A DNA stretch of 64,000 nucleotides from Sphaerisporangium melleum (GTDB lineage: Bacteria > Actinomycetota > Actinomycetes > Streptosporangiales > Streptosporangiaceae). Below, piece after piece: positions 61,226 through 64,000 of this stretch. How positions within the stretch are numbered: the first letter of the stretch is position 1; every line of letters begins with the position of its first letter. Made by a program: the position numbers and the translations under genes. The stretch is from contig NZ_BMNT01000035.1 in assembly GCF_014646695.1 (NCBI RefSeq), positions 43,097-107,096 of the forward strand. Direction: 5' to 3'. Under the pieces are notes generated by a model. That model saw nothing but the letters and a program-made list of their open reading frames with translations, had not been told where the DNA came from and did no database searches.

Positions 61226-62012
61226 TCAGGTCATCCCAGTTGGCGTCCAGCCAGGCCGCGGCGCGGCGGATGCGTTCCCCCGCGCCGTCTCGCCACATGC
61301 GGGCCCAGCCCCCGCCGTCCCGTTCCGCGCGGGCGCGCATGGCGACGTACGAGCGGCCGAACCGGAGACGGCTCACCTCCAGCAACCGGCGCCGCTCGCG
61401 GGCGGAGAAGCCGTACGCGTCGCAGAACAGCCGCAGGCGGGGCCCGACGTCCAGGCGCCGCTGCGCCGGGTCACGGTCCACCGGATCGGCGATGGGCGCC
61501 CAGTGGCGCAGCGCGGTGACCGCGTCGAAGAGGCGGGTCGTGGGGCGGGCCATGTCGAAGTCGATCAGGGCATACGGTCGGCCGTCACGAAATATCACGT
61601 TCTCTGGGGTGATGTCGCAATGGCCGATCAGCTCGGGCGACGCGTCGTCGTACGCGCCGCGGACCCAGCACGCGTCCCGCGGCGGGACGAACCCCGCGGC
61701 GGCCTCGTGGTACCGGCGGATCAGCACCGCCAGGTGCACCAGCGCCTCGTCGCTCAGCACATGGGACCGCAGCGGACGCACGGCCGCCTCACCGGGCACA
61801 TAGGACAGGACCTCCCGTCCCCGCTCGTCGACGCCGTGCACCCGCGGCGCCCCGTCGAACCCGGCCGCCTCCAAGTGCCGCAGCAGAGCGTGCACGGCCG
61901 GACTGGACGCCCGCATCGGCCGGCGCACGGTGTCGCCCACCCGGACGACCCCCTCCGTCACATCACCGCCGTGTAGGGGGATTTCCGGAGGAGCAGTCGT
62001 GCCGACGAACAT
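61209..62012 (-). CDS. Aminoglycoside phosphotransferase-like kinase
   Basis: 267 residues from ATG 62012. APH fold: YVPGEAAVRP, catalytic loop IGHCDITPENVIFRDG (HxDxxxxN form), then YALIDFDMARP in place of the usual DxD/DFG metal motif, and LEVSRLRFGRSYV. It phosphorylates a small molecule; substrate unknown. Relatives are fused or linked to many pathways and need not confer resistance. Overlaps cobD by 17 bp and is co-transcribed with it. Confidence 0.8.
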   Translation of the reverse strand: MFVGTTAPPEIPLHGGDVTEGVVRVGDTVRRPMRASSPAVHALLRHLEAAGFDGAPRVHGVDERGREVLSYVPGEAAVRPLRSHVLSDEALVHLAVLIRRYHEAAAGFVPPRDACWVRGAYDDASPELIGHCDITPENVIFRDGRPYALIDFDMARPTTRLFDAVTALRHWAPIADPVDRDPAQRRLDVGPRLRLFCDAYGFSARERRRLLEVSRLRFGRSYVAMRARAERDGGGWARMWRDGAGERIRRAAAWLDANWDDLNAHLV

Positions 62013-62274
62013 GGCGCACCAGCATAGTCCTCCCCTCCCTCCAGAACGTCCCCTTTCACACTGCACCAGGCATCGGCGCAAGGTGCGCGGCCAGCGTCCT
62101 CGGCCGCCGGCACCCGCACGCCACCCTCGCACTCCGGCCCACCGTCCCGGCACCGAGGGCACTGCGCGCGCGACCACGACCACCCCGCTCCACGCTCCCG
62201 TTCCCCGGGCGGAAGACGGCACCGGCCTGCTGTCCTGGGACGGAGCACCGGCCCGGGTTGTCTACGGTTACCTC

Positions 62275-63039
62275 ATGCCGATCGCCCTGGCCTTCGCCGC
62301 CTTCGTCACGACCTTGCTGGGCGGGCTCGTCGCACAGCGCGTCCGCGACCGGCGGCACATCGTCCTGGGCGCGGCGGCCGGCGTGATGCTCGGCGTGGTC
62401 GCCTTCGACCTCATCCCGGAAAGCCTGGCGCTGTCGTCCCACCGCCTTCTGGGCGTCCCCGTTCCGGTGCTCGCGCTCGCGGCGGGCTTCCTCGCGATCC
62501 ACGTCGTCGAACGGTCACTCGCCGTCCACGATGTCAAGGACGGTCACTATGCCAGCCACAGTCACCGGCACTCCGCCGTCGGCCTCGGCGCCGGGTCGGC
62601 ACTGGTCGTGCACAGTTTCATTGACGGCGCGGCGATCGGCGCCGCCTTCCAGTCGGGCCGGGAACTGGGCCTGGTGGTGGCGGTCGCCGTCATCGCGCAC
62701 GACTTCACCGACGGCTTCAACACCTTCACCCTCACGACGCTGTACGGCAACGCCCGCCGCCGCGCCCTGACTCTCGTGCTCCTCGACGCCGTGGCCCCCG
62801 TGCTCGGCGCCGCGCTGACCTTCCTGGTGGACATTCCCGAGCCCGTGCTCGCCGGTTACCTGGGCTTCTTCGCCGGCTTCCTGCTCTACCTCGCGACCGC
62901 CGACATCCTGCCCGAAGCGCACACCACCGACCACCCCACCCAGGCCACCCTCCTCGCCACCCTCGCGGGCACCGTGTTCATGTGGCTCGTCATCGGCTTG
63001 GCCGCACATCACACTGACGCACTCCCCGGCCTGAAGTGA
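62275..63039 (+). CDS. ZIP family metal transporter
   Basis: 254 residues with about eight membrane segments. His-rich loop (HYASHSHRHS) precedes the core helix HSFIDGAAIGAAFQ, then AHDFTDGFNTFTL, the two metal-binding helices of ZIP carriers. It probably imports Zn2+ or another divalent cation. ATG 62275 is close behind AT-rich GGTTGTCTACGGTTACCTC, so it may be leaderless; longer frames upstream overlap the divergent phosphotransferase gene. Confidence 0.87.
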   Translation: MPIALAFAAFVTTLLGGLVAQRVRDRRHIVLGAAAGVMLGVVAFDLIPESLALSSHRLLGVPVPVLALAAGFLAIHVVERSLAVHDVKDGHYASHSHRHSAVGLGAGSALVVHSFIDGAAIGAAFQSGRELGLVVAVAVIAHDFTDGFNTFTLTTLYGNARRRALTLVLLDAVAPVLGAALTFLVDIPEPVLAGYLGFFAGFLLYLATADILPEAHTTDHPTQATLLATLAGTVFMWLVIGLAAHHTDALPGLK

Positions 63040-63046
63040 AGGCCGG
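63026..63046 (+). terminator. 7-bp stem-loop spanning the ZIP gene stop
   Basis: CCGGCCT (63026-63032) pairs with AGGCCGG (63040-63046). A second stem, CCGGCG-TGAA-CGCCGG, follows at 63077-63092. One or both may end the transcript. Confidence 0.45.
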
Positions 63047-63507
63047 GATTCAGCACTTACGCGCGGGCCTTCACCCCCGGCGTGAACGCCGGAGCACTGG
63101 CCCGAATTCAGATGGCGGCTCGCCCACACGTCCGAGCGACCTCGGCCGACTCCTCGCCGCGCGTCGGTGACCCACGCGAAAGAGAATGCAGATGAGACCG
63201 GCGAACGTGGTGTCGGCCCACAGATCTCACGGCACTCTTCCCGAGCGGCATTCACGCCGGCGGACGTCTACGCGACGAAGTGTGCGAGCGACAACGGCTC
63301 CGTGTCGGACTCCCTTCCACACGTGACGACATTCGGTGGCGTGGGGGAAGTAAACACAATCAGGTCCGGCCGGTCAAGGATGTGTCACGTAGTGCCGGCG
63401 AGGCTCCGGACAGGCGCCTGTCGGGCAACTCCGCGGGTTGACGGTCCGCGCATCTCAGAGCATCCCGATGGAACAGTCACCACCCGCGACGCACGAGAAC
63501 TCCGTCC

Positions 63508-63582
63508 CGAAACTTTCACCGTCATTCTCGCGGCACTTTGCAGCTGACCCACGCCATAGCCTCAGCCGTACCCGAAAGTTTC
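63508..63582. promoter_or_regulatory. Two CGAAA(C/G)TTTC palindromes upstream of the xylanase promoter
   Basis: CGAAACTTTC at 63508-63517 and CGAAAGTTTC at 63573-63582, 65 bp apart. GAAAnTTTC palindromes are typical for LacI-type xylan regulators in actinobacteria; the second copy lies 10 bp before the -35. Confidence 0.6.
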
Positions 63583-63591
63583 AGCTAGGGC

Positions 63592-63620
63592 TTGACACGT
63601 TTCACAACCGTTTCCAGACT
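63592..63620 (+). promoter_or_regulatory. Xylanase promoter
   Basis: TTGACA (63592-63597), 17 nt, then CAGACT (63615-63620). The start codon is about 150 nt downstream. Confidence 0.65.
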
Positions 63621-63704
63621 GAGCACCCAGGCCGCCCTTGTCAGTCGGTGGTGCGTGTCGCATGGGCCCTGGCCGCGACGTCCTGTGGTGTGCGTCCTCG
63701 CTAG

Positions 63705-64000
<296 letters not shown>

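Overview
The window is very GC-rich, uses many GTG starts and packs genes with 4-base GTGA/ATGA overlaps. It carries F420-type, WhiB-era actinobacterial families (LLM oxidoreductase, PknB-like kinase, DnaE2, PucR, CPBP proteases, LutABC). It therefore looks like a chromosome segment of a filamentous actinomycete, most likely of the Streptosporangiaceae (Nonomuraea/Streptosporangium/Microbispora group). I see no rRNA, tRNA, CRISPR array, insertion sequence or prophage. The family assignment is an inference from gene content, not from a marker gene.

Layout. 1-6.8 kb (all leftward): the 5' part of a repeat-rich dynamin/Era-type GTPase, then a siroheme/cobalamin group (cysG-like, agmatinase family, cobT, CbiX-type chelatase). 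7.1-13.1 kb: a double GNAT acetyltransferase, a NatAB-like ABC exporter co-transcribed with its winged-helix regulator and a membrane protein, and a CPBP protease with a leaderless HTH regulator. 13.3-16.9 kb: lactate-utilisation operon lutABC, divergent from a FadR-type GntR regulator across a perfect 21-bp operator. 17-25.9 kb: LLM oxidoreductase, a TPR-type regulator, a DUF6461 protein behind a two-component pair, a membrane protein, and a TetR/FAD-monooxygenase pair. 26.3-33.9 kb: an MvdD/TgmB-like ATP-grasp protein without a visible precursor peptide, an expansin-like secreted protein, a MacB/LolCDE-like ABC exporter and an orphan response regulator. 33.8-37.9 kb: dnaE2 with a DUF6504 partner behind a LexA box. 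38.2-42.2 kb: a complete spermidine/putrescine-type ABC importer. 42.3-43.9 kb: a GOLPH3-like (GPP34) gene controlled by an adjacent MerR regulator through a 19-bp-spacer promoter. 44.2-47.8 kb: membrane Ser/Thr kinase and an MFS exporter with a structured upstream region. 48.2-50.6 kb: a GH1 beta-glucosidase fused in frame to a complete LacI regulator. 50.9-57.5 kb: quinone oxidoreductase, small membrane proteins, and an ABC-2 exporter with a PucR regulator. 57.8-63 kb: cobQ, cobD, a phosphotransferase and a ZIP transporter. 63.8 kb to the end: the start of a secreted GH10 xylanase with a clear promoter and two GAAA(C/G)TTTC palindromes.

Common threads. Five corrin/siroheme genes lie in two clusters 50 kb apart (cysG, cobT, cbiX; cobQ, cobD) and would act in one pathway. 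Plant-cell-wall use is suggested by the expansin-like protein, the GH1-LacI fusion and the GH10 xylanase. The strongest oddities are the GH1-LacI fusion, the MerR/GPP34 promoter, and the lone ATP-grasp ligase.
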